64,000 bases of DNA from Vavraia culicis subsp. floridensis. Taxonomy: Eukaryota; Microsporidia; Pleistophoridae. Under the pieces are notes generated by a model. That model saw nothing but the letters and a program-made list of their open reading frames with translations. It ran no database searches and was not told the DNA's origin. Position numbers and translations under genes: made by a program. The stretch is taken from positions 62,001-126,000 of the forward strand of contig NW_007360604.1 in the NCBI RefSeq assembly GCF_000192795.1, read 5' to 3'. Shown here in pieces: positions 20,472 through 30,924 of this stretch (the first letter of the stretch is position 1; the number at the start of each line of letters is the position of its first letter).

Positions 20472-21413
20472 ATGACAAGCGGCTCTCAAATAAATTTTAC
20501 TTTGCACACACGGCCAATCACGCATGTACAGTACAATTACGATGGCGATCTCATCTTTGCATGCTCCCTTGATTCCATAATATCGCTTTGGGATACAGAG
20601 GGCAATCTCAAAGGAACGTATAATGGTCACCAAGGCGCTGTAACATGCATGGACCAGACAGAGGAAGATTTGCTAACGGGCAGCGGTGATCGGTCCGTTA
20701 TACTATGGGATATAACGACCGGCAAGCAGAAATTGTCCATGTCGTTTAAAAGTACCGTCAAAAGCGTCAATATAAACGATAATGATCTTCTGATCTGTTG
20801 CGACGACAGCTACAACAATAAGCCTGCGCTCAATTACTATGATGTACGAAGTAATTCGTTGATATTTAGTCTAAATCTTGATTATATTATCACCTCGTCC
20901 GTCCTGAAAAAACAGTTCTGCATCTTCGCTGACACCGAAGGGAACCTCAAAAAATTTGATTTCAGGAAGAATGAAACAGTACACAACAGCAAAATACATA
21001 ATTCTAAGATCAATGAGATAAAACCAAGTCCCTGTTCCAAGTACTATGTCAGCTCGTCTAATGATGCCACCACTAAGATCTTTGATTCTGACCTTAAGGA
21101 GATCAAAATGTTCCAGTCAACCGAGCCGGTAAACTCTTCGTCAATTTTTTCAGAGAATAACATACTCGTTAATGTAGGAGGTATTCCAGCGCGCGATGTC
21201 ACTTTGACAAGAGGTAAAAGGAAATTTGATGTAAATTTCTACGATATTGTGAAAGAGGAAAGGGTTGGGTTCTACTCCACACATTTTGGAACGATTAATA
21301 CAGTAGATGTGGCCAGGGATGGCAGATCATTCGCCAGTGGAGGAGAAGATGGAATTGTTATCATGGTAAATTTGGGTGATGAATTTTATTCGGCACCGTT
21401 TACCCAGATTTAA
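20472..21413 (+). CDS. eukaryotic translation initiation factor 3 subunit i (Tif34-like WD40)
   Basis: The 313-residue protein is a full-length WD40 propeller of about seven blades. The N-terminal blades read HTRPITHVQYNYDGDLIFAC then SLDSIISLWDTEGNLKGTYNGHQGAV, which matches the eIF3i/TRIP1 pattern (G-H-x-R-A-L-T-x-I ... DKxxxVW). The last blade (HFGTINTVDVARDGRSFASG followed by GEDGIVIMVNLG) matches the eIF3i C-terminus '[25 protein letters not shown]'. It binds eIF3b and eIF3g in the eIF3 complex on the 40S ribosome. The length equals the family norm (about 325-347), slightly trimmed. The start is ATG at 20472, right after ACCCCCT. Confidence 0.85.
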   Translation: MTSGSQINFTLHTRPITHVQYNYDGDLIFACSLDSIISLWDTEGNLKGTYNGHQGAVTCMDQTEEDLLTGSGDRSVILWDITTGKQKLSMSFKSTVKSVNINDNDLLICCDDSYNNKPALNYYDVRSNSLIFSLNLDYIITSSVLKKQFCIFADTEGNLKKFDFRKNETVHNSKIHNSKINEIKPSPCSKYYVSSSNDATTKIFDSDLKEIKMFQSTEPVNSSSIFSENNILVNVGGIPARDVTLTRGKRKFDVNFYDIVKEERVGFYSTHFGTINTVDVARDGRSFASGGEDGIVIMVNLGDEFYSAPFTQI

Positions 21414-21918
21414 TAAATCGTTTTGATCACTGGCAGCATAGTTTGCGCTTCAATATTGCTTTATAACAGGCTTTCTGCACGGTTCATAATATTCTCAGCT
21501 TAATTTTTTCATCATCCATATGCCTACTTATCCGCAGATTGACAATTCGTTAATTTTGTAATTTAGCATATCAACAAATATTTGGTCGTAATAGGATATT
21601 CCATTCCTCAAAGCGGTATTTTATAATACGCGTGATCTTTTTGGTACGCTGAAACTTACCATGTCTTGCTCAGCCTTTGATGTGGTACCGATATTTATCG
21701 AAATTCGCGCTGCTCTTATAGCCCAAATTACTCACATAAGACATAAAAGCAGAATTATATACAAAAACGACGGAACCTAAATTAAAGTTTGCGTCGCAAT
21801 CTTCGTAATTTCCATTCTTGTGGGTAGTATAACCACGCGTAGCACCAACCTTAATGTGTAATATTCGGTTAGTAACACATACTTCTATAAAACTAAATAA
21901 TATTTTTTACCCCTAAAA
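21414..21918. other. 0.5-kb intergenic region
   Basis: The DNA is AT-rich, with no supported feature. It lies between two same-strand genes. Confidence 0.4.
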
Positions 21919-22899
21919 ATGACCAGTGATCTAAAGTCCTGCGAAGATATTCTCAACAAATTAAAGAGACACTCCAAGGCCACGCCGTTTTTAGAACCGG
22001 TTGACTATGTGGCACTAAAAATACCGGACTATCCGGAAAAAATAAAAACGCCCATGGACCTTAAAACAGTCTCGCAAAAAATGAAAGATTACACCTCACA
22101 AACTGAGTTTGTTAACGATGTTAAGCTGATATTTAGCAACTGCTATCTCTACAATGGTGAAGAATCACCTATATCGAAGATGGCACACGAACTTGATACC
22201 TATTTTGACAGTCTTTTAGGTAAAAGCCTGAAGAATAACGTGGACCTGGAGGTGTGCACGAATGTGCTCAACGAGTTGCTCAAAACAAAACACAAGAAGA
22301 TTAATTGGCCGTTCTTAGAACCGGTGGATATCAAGCTTGTGCCAAACTATTTGAGCGTAATAGAAAATCCCATTGACCTGAGCACAATAAAACGGAAGCT
22401 TCCGTTTTATGAAAACCGCATCGAATTTTTTGCTGATCTTCTCCTCATGGTCAACAACTGCTACAAGTTCAACGCCAAAGGAACTGATATTTACAGCTGT
22501 GGCGAAGAAATGGAGAAGCTTATAGACAGGAACTGCGGTTTTCTGAACGAAAAGGACCTTATAAACAACATATCGCAATTAAAGTTGCAAATGGCTACGC
22601 TCTCGAGTACGATGTCGCTTTATGAGGATGTGCTTTTTCACGTGAGAAAGAAAGAAGGAAAAAGAAAAATATTCTCGCTTGATGAGCGCATTCGCATTGC
22701 AGACATCGTATCCAAACTTGATGAGGAGCGATGCGTTAAAATAGCGCTTATCATAAAGAAGAACGATCAAAACTTTTCCATCGCAGGCAAAGAAGAGGTT
22801 GAGGTTGATTTTAAGATATTGCCAGATTTTATTGTCGAGGAAATTGACACGTTTCTGAAGAAGGAGAACGTTAATATTGAGCAGAGTAGCGAATGTTGA
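21919..22899 (+). CDS. BET-family double-bromodomain protein (Bdf1-like)
   Basis: The 326-residue protein has bromodomain 1 at about residues 15-95 and bromodomain 2 at about 125-200. Each has the FLEPVD ZA-loop start, the P-[MI]-D-L-x-T-[VI] helix and the acetyl-lysine-binding Asn (NCYLYN and NCYKFN). An extra-terminal (NET) domain follows at about 245-315, with FSLDERIRIADIVSKL and the ending ILPDFIVEEIDTFLKK. This order is that of BET proteins, which bind acetylated histone H4 and, in yeast, associate with TFIID. Linkers are much shortened compared with yeast Bdf1 (686 residues). A TAF12-like subunit lies at 36489. The start follows ACCCCTAAAA. Confidence 0.88.
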   Translation: MTSDLKSCEDILNKLKRHSKATPFLEPVDYVALKIPDYPEKIKTPMDLKTVSQKMKDYTSQTEFVNDVKLIFSNCYLYNGEESPISKMAHELDTYFDSLLGKSLKNNVDLEVCTNVLNELLKTKHKKINWPFLEPVDIKLVPNYLSVIENPIDLSTIKRKLPFYENRIEFFADLLLMVNNCYKFNAKGTDIYSCGEEMEKLIDRNCGFLNEKDLINNISQLKLQMATLSSTMSLYEDVLFHVRKKEGKRKIFSLDERIRIADIVSKLDEERCVKIALIIKKNDQNFSIAGKEEVEVDFKILPDFIVEEIDTFLKKENVNIEQSSEC

Positions 22900-23604
22900 T
22901 TAAAAGATTATTACAGGAAATGCGTTGTTGTGCCGTTGAAAGTAGTAGTTAGGTCTTTTTAAGGGTTCCGTATGGAGCGAAGCAGTTCTGTGAGCAACCA
23001 AAAATTTGCTGATATATTTGAGATTGCAAAATCTTAAAATGTTACTTTTGTTTCTGTTATTGATTTTGCTGCAATAATTATGGAGTATACCTTTAGAAGT
23101 GTTATATGGCATAAATTATCATGATGCGATAATTTGTGTTTGTCTTGTCACCAAGGCGTTTGTTTTTAATCTGCTATCAAGATTGTCTCATGAATGCTCG
23201 TTTATTTAAACATTTCTCAATTCTTTCCATTAAAAGTATATTTTTTCATTCTCTCTTACGAGAGCACAGCGATGCAATAAAAATATTCTCGCTATATTGC
23301 TTAGCATTTATCACAGCCTGTGTGTCCTTCAGCTCAAGATTGCCAAATTTGTATTTGAGTACCGCATTTAACAGGCAACATATGTCATATCATGGCTGAC
23401 ACATATTAAATTTTTACAAAAGGCACCATTTGCGGTGGTGTGCTGTGCTCAAAAAGTTTACCAGTCAACTCAGGTCAGAAGTGATTCTCAGCAAAGAGAA
23501 ACAAAGGTGTGTGAAAATAAGACAGACAAGCTCAGAAACGATGAGTGATTCTTGCACGGACGCACCTGAGCAGACATCAAAAAAATTCTCATTCAATAAA
23601 TGAT
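22900..23604. other. 0.7-kb intergenic region between convergent genes
   Basis: No supported ORF or repeat; frames found here lack start signals. Confidence 0.4.
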
Positions 23605-24342
23605 TTACTTGAATTCGTTGCGGCTTCCCTTCTTTCTACCTGTTCTTCGGGCACCTACCAAACCAACTCTCCTGTTAGGTGGAGCATGCCTAGAAATGGT
23701 ACTGGAATGACCAATGTGCTGGTGATTACCACCACCATGTGGGTGCTCAACCGGGTTCATAGCAACACCTCGTGTCTTAGGCCACACCTTGTTCAAAGCC
23801 CTGTACTTGTGGTACGCCGCACCTGCTTTGAGGAGCGGTTTGTCATCTTTACCACCGCCCGCTATTATTCCTATAAATGCACGGGCATCCGCACTCACGC
23901 TCACTTTCTCACCACTGGGCAACTTCAATGTTGTTGTGTGCGCATCTCTGTTGTGAAATACCACGATGGCATACGTACCGCAGCTCTTTGCAAATCTACC
24001 ACCATCATAGGGCTTTTTCTCTACCATTGAAACGTAACTGCCTTCAGGAATGTTCTTCAACTGCGTGCAGTTGCCCACCTTAAGATCAGCATTTTCACCA
24101 AAAACGAGTGTCTGTCCAACACTGATGCCCTCGGGCGCAACAATAAACGCTTTCAACACACCATTTCCGCGCGTCACACTCAGTTTAGCAACCGGCGCAC
24201 CGCGTCCTCTCTCGTGAACAATTTCTTTTACAACTGCAGTGCAGCCCTCTTTAATGTCAGGAATGAGTACCTTGGGGTTCTTGTAGATGTTTTTAAATCT
24301 ACGCTTGTTTTCTTCGCGTACTTTTCTGATGATCTTCCCCAT
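23605..24342 (-). CDS. RPL2: 60S ribosomal protein uL2 (yeast L2, mammalian L8)
   Basis: The 245-residue protein is a full-length uL2. It begins MGKIIRKVREENKRRFKNIY and contains the rRNA-binding and peptidyl-transferase-centre loop VEHPHGGGNHQHIGHSST, whose His within HGGG-x-H is the best conserved uL2 site. It ends RRTGRKKGSRNEFK. The start is ATG at 24342, with ACCCTTCA before it; the open frame upstream to 24489 is not conserved-looking. Ribosomal protein genes are the usual carriers of short 5' introns in microsporidia; this one is uninterrupted. Confidence 0.95.
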   Translation of the reverse strand: MGKIIRKVREENKRRFKNIYKNPKVLIPDIKEGCTAVVKEIVHERGRGAPVAKLSVTRGNGVLKAFIVAPEGISVGQTLVFGENADLKVGNCTQLKNIPEGSYVSMVEKKPYDGGRFAKSCGTYAIVVFHNRDAHTTTLKLPSGEKVSVSADARAFIGIIAGGGKDDKPLLKAGAAYHKYRALNKVWPKTRGVAMNPVEHPHGGGNHQHIGHSSTISRHAPPNRRVGLVGARRTGRKKGSRNEFK

Positions 24343-25599
24343 TGAAGGGTAAAAATTTTTTGCAAATTTAGCGAAATAAAAGATTTGGAAAATAAAACGA
24401 AAGAACCTCACTTTATGAGCGTGCAGACAATCAGATAAAACAAAAAACAAACGTTTTACAAGCTTTAAACGCGTTATCTCGGCTTTCATTTAGTATCACG
24501 CACTTATGGCAGGGATAGAATTACCGATCAAACCCTCACCAATTCACCGCACATTTTTCTATCAGCAGATTAAAAGGACTGTAGAATGCAGCAAAATACT
24601 ATTTTGTGTTTTGTACAGACGAATGATGCAATCACAATCCTATTTTACGCGAGATATTGTCTCACACGGACTATACAATAACGGACAAATAGGCACAGAC
24701 TTTAATAGAGAAAGGTGAGCATTGCAAACAGAGCCAATTGCACGGTATACAGTTTAACCAAGAGATTCGCAGCTCCCGACATGTATTTGCAAAAAATACA
24801 TGATGAAAAGATGTATTTTGTTTTGTACACGAACTATTTAGGATTGGGATGTTGTCTGAGCGCTTCTACACACGAAAATGTTAATAAGTAAACACACAAA
24901 CCAAAGACAAACAGTGATCAGAGCGTGAATGATCATTTATTTGGTGGAATGTCTAATTTTGTTAGCGCCCATACGTACCAATTCATAAAAAACCATGTTG
25001 CTGACCGTGAAAAGAAACTCCTACAAATCAAGCGATGAAAAAAGTTTATTTGCGTGAGATACTGCTAAAATACAGCAAATTATTAGTTAATATGGCCAAC
25101 CTGCTTTATCAATAGTATTTAATGTAAATTAATGGCATATTTTTGAAATGTAAAATATGTGCGGATGATTCCGATCTACTGATACGGCCGATTGCAACGG
25201 ACCTGAGAGGTGTGTGAAAATAGTGTAAAGGATAATAAACATGCTTTTAGCGAGCAAAATCTGATCTATCGGTGTTGTATCAGAGATATATTTAGTAATT
25301 GTACAAAAAGTGTAGCTCAGAATCTCGTGAAAAACTTCTTGCCGAATAGTTGCAGAGCACCGGCATTTTTTCGTAGAAACATATTTCATTATCCATTAGG
25401 TGTTTGGTAATCGCTGTGATACTGAAAAGTTACCAATAACATAACAATTAAGGCTTTTATTTGTGGAACACCGTATGCTGAGCAGTAACATGATAAGAAT
25501 CACTGTGAGTGCACCTGAACGCAGAAAACTCCACATTCTACAACAGAGCACGCAAATGCGTGCTCTCAACCTATACATGACTTGTGCATTACCGTTTCA
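24343..25599. other. 1.25-kb intergenic region
   Basis: No supported gene. Overlapping opposite frames near 25129-25410 lack start signals and motifs. Confidence 0.4.
24346..24350 (-). promoter_or_regulatory. CCC-type start signal deciding the uL2 start
   Basis: ACCCT lies three bases before the ATG at 24342, which is also where homology to uL2 begins. This gene therefore anchors the reading of the same signal at less conserved genes. Confidence 0.7.
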
Positions 25600-26079
25600 T
25601 CAATAGTTATTGTCTTCGATGTCACAGTAGTACGGTAAGTCGGCGATATTTTCATCATGTTCTCTCCCAATCACTCCCGTAGACAACATATCCTTCAAAA
25701 GACTGTAGAACATCTGCTTGTGAGTGTCGTTGAAGGAAATAAAAACGTTGGAAAGAAACGAGTCCTCTATGTTGAACTGAAAATGATCATCAAACACACA
25801 AATAATCACGTTCAATCCACAGTGAAAACTGCTGAAATATTCGCTAACATCCGCCGGCCGATACACTATTCGGTACGATGTGAGGAACAACCTGCCTGTG
25901 GGAGAGGCGTATTTGAGCGTATTGTCCAACTCGCCGGTTCCTATCGAAGTATGGAACTTGGCATTCTCGTTGTAGAAGTATATCCGCTCGTCATCTGAGC
26001 ACGGCAGAGGAACACCGTGTTCGGTGAACACCGTTTTGTTGAAGAAGGCGTAGTCTTTCCGGAAATTGTTTTCGACCAT
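25600..26079 (-). CDS. GRAM/PH-like domain protein (WBP2-like)
   Basis: The 159-residue protein is almost entirely one GRAM-type domain. The segment ASPTGRLFLTSYRIVYRP matches the 'K-G-T-x-x-L-T-x-x-R-[VI]-[IV]-[FY]' strand of GRAM domains. It is followed by a region in which WBP2-type proteins have a WW-binding tail, here not evident. GRAM domains bind phosphoinositides or proteins at membranes. The start is ATG at 26079, with GCCCTTACAA in front; the frame is open further up to 26172 but without a signal. The match to WBP2 rather than to Vps36 or TFIIH p62 PH folds is tentative. Confidence 0.5.
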   Translation of the reverse strand: MVENNFRKDYAFFNKTVFTEHGVPLPCSDDERIYFYNENAKFHTSIGTGELDNTLKYASPTGRLFLTSYRIVYRPADVSEYFSSFHCGLNVIICVFDDHFQFNIEDSFLSNVFISFNDTHKQMFYSLLKDMLSTGVIGREHDENIADLPYYCDIEDNNY

Positions 26080-27174
26080 TTGTAAGGGCTCGTGGCACAA
26101 GCGGTACAAAAAGCAAGCCTGCACATTACGCCAAATCATTCGTGCGCACATTCGAAAGGAATACGTGATCAATACAGTGCTTCTCTACAGCTGTGTTGAT
26201 AGGTACGAACACGTATTTTACGTGGTAGTTGTTATAAACGGTTTTATCAGCAATTAAAAAGGAGTAAAACGATGAATAACCGAGTGGGATGGATGATGTC
26301 ACAGGAAGGACCAATCAACCATATTAGTTGCGTTACACCCCGTTTATCTATCACCATCACAGCAGACTAGCACTTCACAGCATATGACCAAAACTACATA
26401 CCGTATTGTATCTCTGCTTTATTTGTGTTGTATGATACTAACACAAAGTAATTCGTGTACAAGCACCATAGTTTTCTTCTGAATATGCTATTTTTTCCTC
26501 AATTTGTAACAACGCGCCGTTATATCCAACCAGCTATTTTGTAATACTTTTGTTGCGTTTTACATCCCATAATTACAAGAAATGATCTCAAAACATCGGC
26601 TGCTAGGACGAGCTATACACAAGGAAGTGTTATTACATCTAAAAATACACTTTTTAGTTTTGGAGTATTTAATTATTTGTTATTCCTTAAAAATTAATAG
26701 TTGCAATTCTAATGAATAGATGCTGCGATAGTTATGGCCAGTAAAGCAGATTAATTGAGGGTCCTCTTCGGCTGCTCTTTTCTCACTTAAGTTCGATGAT
26801 CAGGTTAAAGGAAAGGCTTTTATATTTGTGAAAGGGTGGAACAGACATAAAACGGTCTCACTCGCTCCAAAGTCACAATATAACATATAATTATAAAGAC
26901 TGTCCACAACTCAAGGAGTGTCATGCGTACTTGACTAAAGAATGCGCATCATCTTTTGTACCCTTTACACGGAGAATGAACCACATGCTAAAAATAATTT
27001 TATACTAAAACACATGAAATACCTGATTGTGCAGCTATCAGAATACAACATTTGCATGGCACAGCTCTTTTACCACAAATAATGGTCCAAACAAAAATAT
27101 CATAACTCTGTTTTTACTCGTATTTAATGACCGTAATAAGATACGATGTATAGGGATGAACCATGCATTTAAGA
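26080..27174. other. 1.1-kb intergenic region
   Basis: The DNA is AT-rich, with no supported ORF, RNA gene or repeat. An ACACCCC tract near 26335 has no ATG after it. Confidence 0.4.
26085..26089 (-). promoter_or_regulatory. CCC-type start signal deciding the GRAM protein start
   Basis: GCCCT lies five bases before the ATG at 26079. This excludes the 31 residues encoded further upstream in the open frame. Confidence 0.55.
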
Positions 27175-29031
27175 CTAAAATTCATTCAAACACTCCTTCA
27201 CATGCACGTAATCCTTTCTACATTTTAGAATTCTTTTTATTTCTGACCTTTCTAGCTCCTTAAATCCATGTACATATATTGCCAGCACGTTCTTCTCAAG
27301 TACCAATAGCTCCACAATATTTTTGAGGGTATCGAACGGTGTCTCGAACATTTTCATCTTCTTCAGAAACTTGCGTACCGTTTCTATATCGTTATACAGA
27401 ATACGTGCCTGATCCATGTCATAGGTTAGCATTAGGATGTGTTTATAGAGGCTGTCATGCGCGTAATCAATGATATTATAGAAAAGAGCAAGTGCATTGG
27501 GCCCCTTCACGTATTTGTGTATCTTTTTGTTCTCATTTTTGAGAAAATATACGAGTTTATCGATCATTCTGTTTTCCTTCTTGCCTAAATCATCGATTGT
27601 CAGGTTTTTGGTTATTATTTTCAGATCTTTTTTACTGTCGTTGAGATAGCCATCAAAGATCTCACGCATCTTGTCCTTAATAAATTTGCTCTCCAGCTGC
27701 AGCTTTTTCAAAATAAAAAAGTGCTCGTTTAGTTTATGGAAATTTTTCAGATTATAACGCAGGTCCTTCATTATCAGTGTTTCTATGCTCTTCAAAAAAT
27801 GCTTCTTCACAAAGTATACGTCATCGCCATCATATTTGAGCAGCTCACTGCGCATGTAGAAGAAGTTGTAGATACACAGCATTTTCAAAATAATTGCACG
27901 CTCGTTCTGTTCTGCGTGCATCTGCTCGTTAAGCAGAACGTACTTTTTTTGTGTTTCTGCCCCTCCGGTCATGACCGAAAGCGCAAAATCCGTGCAATCG
28001 TTCTCCCTCTTGCTTATGCCAACGAAATGCTGCGAGAAAATATCGCGCACACTGTAATTAAATGAGTAAAACGTGGAAATAAATCGATATAAACTTTGCA
28101 CTCGTGCATATGAGTTGCTGAGATACCATAGAAACTCAATTTCCTTCTTCTGGCGCAGCAATTTTCCCACCGCATTTGATATCACAGTTTCAAAAAGCTT
28201 TTCATTGATTTTCTGTATTACCTGGGCATCAAGCACATCTTCAAGATTAATTAGCTCGTTCTCATATGTTTCCTGCACAGCATCGACAAACGTGAAAAAC
28301 CAGTTGCTATAATCAAAGAAATCAAGGTTAAAAACCAGCTCATCACAATCTTCTTCCTCACAAATCAGGTTGAATATTTTCAGGTTCTGCATAAAACTGT
28401 TCACCAGGATGCTTTCGTTCTTCAGGACTTTAAGTGCCCTGTATGTCCCTTTCATGACAAATACATTTTTTTCCTTTTGCGCCCGTTCAAAGTTGTTCCT
28501 TGCTGTGTCAACAAATTCCTTTTTCAACGCCAGAATCCGGTCCAATCTTGCAATGTCCAAGTTGCTATTTTCTTCTCTATCCAGATCACCTCCTCCCTTT
28601 TTCATCTCATTGAAGAACAAAAATACGTGGGCGAGCATGTAGAGATCGTTGATATCCTCTGTCTTTATGAGAGCACATATATTTTCGTAAAAACCATTCC
28701 TTATCTCATCGATATGCACAATAATTCGTTTACACAGTTTCATCTCTCTTAAGCTGTTGTATCTGCCGATGGCATCCCCGATACCTCCCAGTGCGCCCAA
28801 ATGTAAATGATTGTGCTCGCCAAAAAACGTGTTGAGTACTTCAGAAAAGTTCAGATTGCCCTTTTGCTTGAGGATCTTCAGAATTTGCTGCTTCTTGTGA
28901 AAAATTGCGTCTTTTAGTTCTTTGAGCTGGTTGATTGCATCTTTCGTGTTTTTTCCTCGAATTATCTCGGCCATCAGGCACTCAAGATTAAAATTTTTCA
29001 GCTTGAACGTCGAAATGGAAAGTTCTTTCAT
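27175..29031 (-). CDS. helical tethering-complex protein, probably exocyst subunit Sec10
   Basis: The 618-residue protein is nearly all alpha-helical and charged, with coiled-coil character near residues 20-60 and 150-200. The central segment KINEKLFETVISNAVGKLL, followed by EIEFLWYLSNSYARVQSLYRFI, resembles the fungal Sec10 core ('VFxxVIxxxxxxLL ... LAFLRxLxxxYxxV'). Its size is reduced relative to yeast Sec10 (871). The exocyst tethers secretory vesicles at the plasma membrane. Other CATCHR-family subunits (COG, Dsl1, GARP) are possible and cannot be excluded by eye. The start is ATG at 29031, preceded by ACCCCTACG. Confidence 0.45.
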   Translation of the reverse strand: MKELSISTFKLKNFNLECLMAEIIRGKNTKDAINQLKELKDAIFHKKQQILKILKQKGNLNFSEVLNTFFGEHNHLHLGALGGIGDAIGRYNSLREMKLCKRIIVHIDEIRNGFYENICALIKTEDINDLYMLAHVFLFFNEMKKGGGDLDREENSNLDIARLDRILALKKEFVDTARNNFERAQKEKNVFVMKGTYRALKVLKNESILVNSFMQNLKIFNLICEEEDCDELVFNLDFFDYSNWFFTFVDAVQETYENELINLEDVLDAQVIQKINEKLFETVISNAVGKLLRQKKEIEFLWYLSNSYARVQSLYRFISTFYSFNYSVRDIFSQHFVGISKRENDCTDFALSVMTGGAETQKKYVLLNEQMHAEQNERAIILKMLCIYNFFYMRSELLKYDGDDVYFVKKHFLKSIETLIMKDLRYNLKNFHKLNEHFFILKKLQLESKFIKDKMREIFDGYLNDSKKDLKIITKNLTIDDLGKKENRMIDKLVYFLKNENKKIHKYVKGPNALALFYNIIDYAHDSLYKHILMLTYDMDQARILYNDIETVRKFLKKMKMFETPFDTLKNIVELLVLEKNVLAIYVHGFKELERSEIKRILKCRKDYVHVKECLNEF

Positions 29032-30267
29032 CGTAGGGGTTCTAAGTCAACAAATTAGTGTTGATACGTTTCTGCCGTAAAGCAAGAAGAACGAGAACAA
29101 ACAGAAATGTACTATTACGCACTGCCAGCCATCTGGAACATTCATATAGCCACAAAAGTGTGTTCATGATCTTTTTGGATTATTAAAGCAACCACAAAGA
29201 ACATCCTGGCAGCAAATGAATTATTGCGCTTTGCGGCTGCGTAACCGGTATTTACGGATCAACGTGCCTTGGTTACAAGAAAAACACGGTTACCTTTTTT
29301 ACAGCCATGGCGTCGTGCATAGTGCAAGATTATGGAAGCATATTTGATTCTTTCATCATTACTATATAATAGTAATATTAACTACATCATATGTTGGTAG
29401 CATATTGTTTCCAATTACTCTTGACTGTGGATCTGATATAGAAGTATAATTCTGTAACATTATGTATGAAGAGCGTTTGAGCATTTCTTCTACTTAATAA
29501 CGATAGCGTGATGTCAGACAGAAGATATCCGTAAAAACATCAAATAAAACCAAGGTAAAGGAACAAAAAGCCTTGCTGGCCTGTCATAACTTAGTTATAG
29601 ATTAATTGGTAGAAAGTGTATTTATAACGAGATAATAACTTTGCATTTTATCGTGATGGAATGCAATGTAATTACCGATAAGTTTTTGTTGGCAACCCGT
29701 CTTAACAGCTCAATATGCACTAAAAATTTATCTTCGCTGAAAGACAAAGGCCATTCCGTCAAATGACAATTTTATAGCCTTTTGGAAATATTTATTGTCA
29801 TAAATAGGTTTCTTCACTAAAAGTCGTTTAACCACTTCTTCAAACACCATATTGTCCAGATAAACATACCTTTATAGTTTGCTGCAACCGATCAGGCCAC
29901 AAACCCGTAAATAAGTTCTAATGTATAAATTTCGTTAAATGATAGGTCAATCATAAAAATTTATAGCTGGATCATAGAATGCAAATGTGAGAGAACGACT
30001 GATTTGTGGAAATTACTTTATAGCAATTGTATTGTTCTGAAATAGCATTATACAGGGAAATGACCTCTTTATTGGTATGTGTTATTTCAAAGAAATTGTG
30101 TGTTGGTAAAATCTGCTATATTAATGGTTTATAAACATTTTGAAACACATTCGGAAGTGGTTTAACCAACCAGTAATTATACCTCAAATTGCGCTTGGTA
30201 CAATAACAAAATAAAACATAAACAGGTGTTGCTTCATACAAATAACCTTTTAAATATTGACATATTT
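29032..30267. other. 1.2-kb intergenic region
   Basis: The DNA is AT-rich, with no frame longer than 60 codons and no RNA gene or repeat recognised. Confidence 0.4.
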
Positions 30268-30924
30268 TTAACTAGCCAATACACGCTTCACTAACTCATG
30301 AATACTTCCGTAGTCTGCAACGTAACAGTTCCATCCCAATGATTGAGCCACAATGGTGTTCCTTTTCTTGTCATCAAAGAAATGTATTTTCTTTGCATTG
30401 GTCATTTTTTGCACGAGCTCGTATGCTCTACGATCTGGCTTTCCGACGTGATTGTTGCATTCATATCCCAGATAGAATACACCGCAGAACAAGTGTTTAA
30501 TTCCCAGCACCTCGAGAGTCTTCTTGACATGAGCCTTCGTTCCATTACTCATTATGAAGAGTGGTTTGTCTATGCTTTCAAGCAATTTGATTATACTTTC
30601 TTCTTTTCTCAAAATTCCATCATAATCAACCTTAGTGAATACATGGTTCAGGTATTCATCGTAGCTCAGCAACTCCTTCATAAGCACAAACTTTAAAACG
30701 GTGCTGTAAGTGGCCCGTGAGCTGTCTATCAGGTTTTCTACATCGTACAATTTCTTCTCTTCTTTCAGATACCTGATGATGCACTCCTCTGTCTTCGTAT
30801 TTATTTGATCCTCCATCGGATGTAGCGTGTTATCGAGATCAAACACAAAAATATCCTTATTTGGATGCAAGAACTCAATTTCAGGATAAAGAGTAAAGCC
30901 CATGAATATGTAAAAGATAAACAT
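30268..30924 (-). CDS. HAD-superfamily nucleotidase/phosphatase, Sdt1/Phm8-like
   Basis: The 218-residue protein has all four HAD motifs. Motif I is VFDLDNTLHP, motif II IMSNGT, motif III the Lys in GKPDRRAYE, and motif IV FFDDKKRN. The cap region and the 'DLDNTL' to 'SNGTKAHVKKTLEVLGI' spacing match yeast Sdt1 (pyrimidine 5'-nucleotidase) and Phm8 (lysophosphatidate/nucleotide phosphatase). It may help salvage nucleotides, important in an organism that depends on host nucleotides. Two starts are possible: ATG at 30924 or ATG at 30903 (MGFTLYPE); neither has a clear CCC tract. Confidence 0.82.
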   Translation of the reverse strand: MFIFYIFMGFTLYPEIEFLHPNKDIFVFDLDNTLHPMEDQINTKTEECIIRYLKEEKKLYDVENLIDSSRATYSTVLKFVLMKELLSYDEYLNHVFTKVDYDGILRKEESIIKLLESIDKPLFIMSNGTKAHVKKTLEVLGIKHLFCGVFYLGYECNNHVGKPDRRAYELVQKMTNAKKIHFFDDKKRNTIVAQSLGWNCYVADYGSIHELVKRVLAS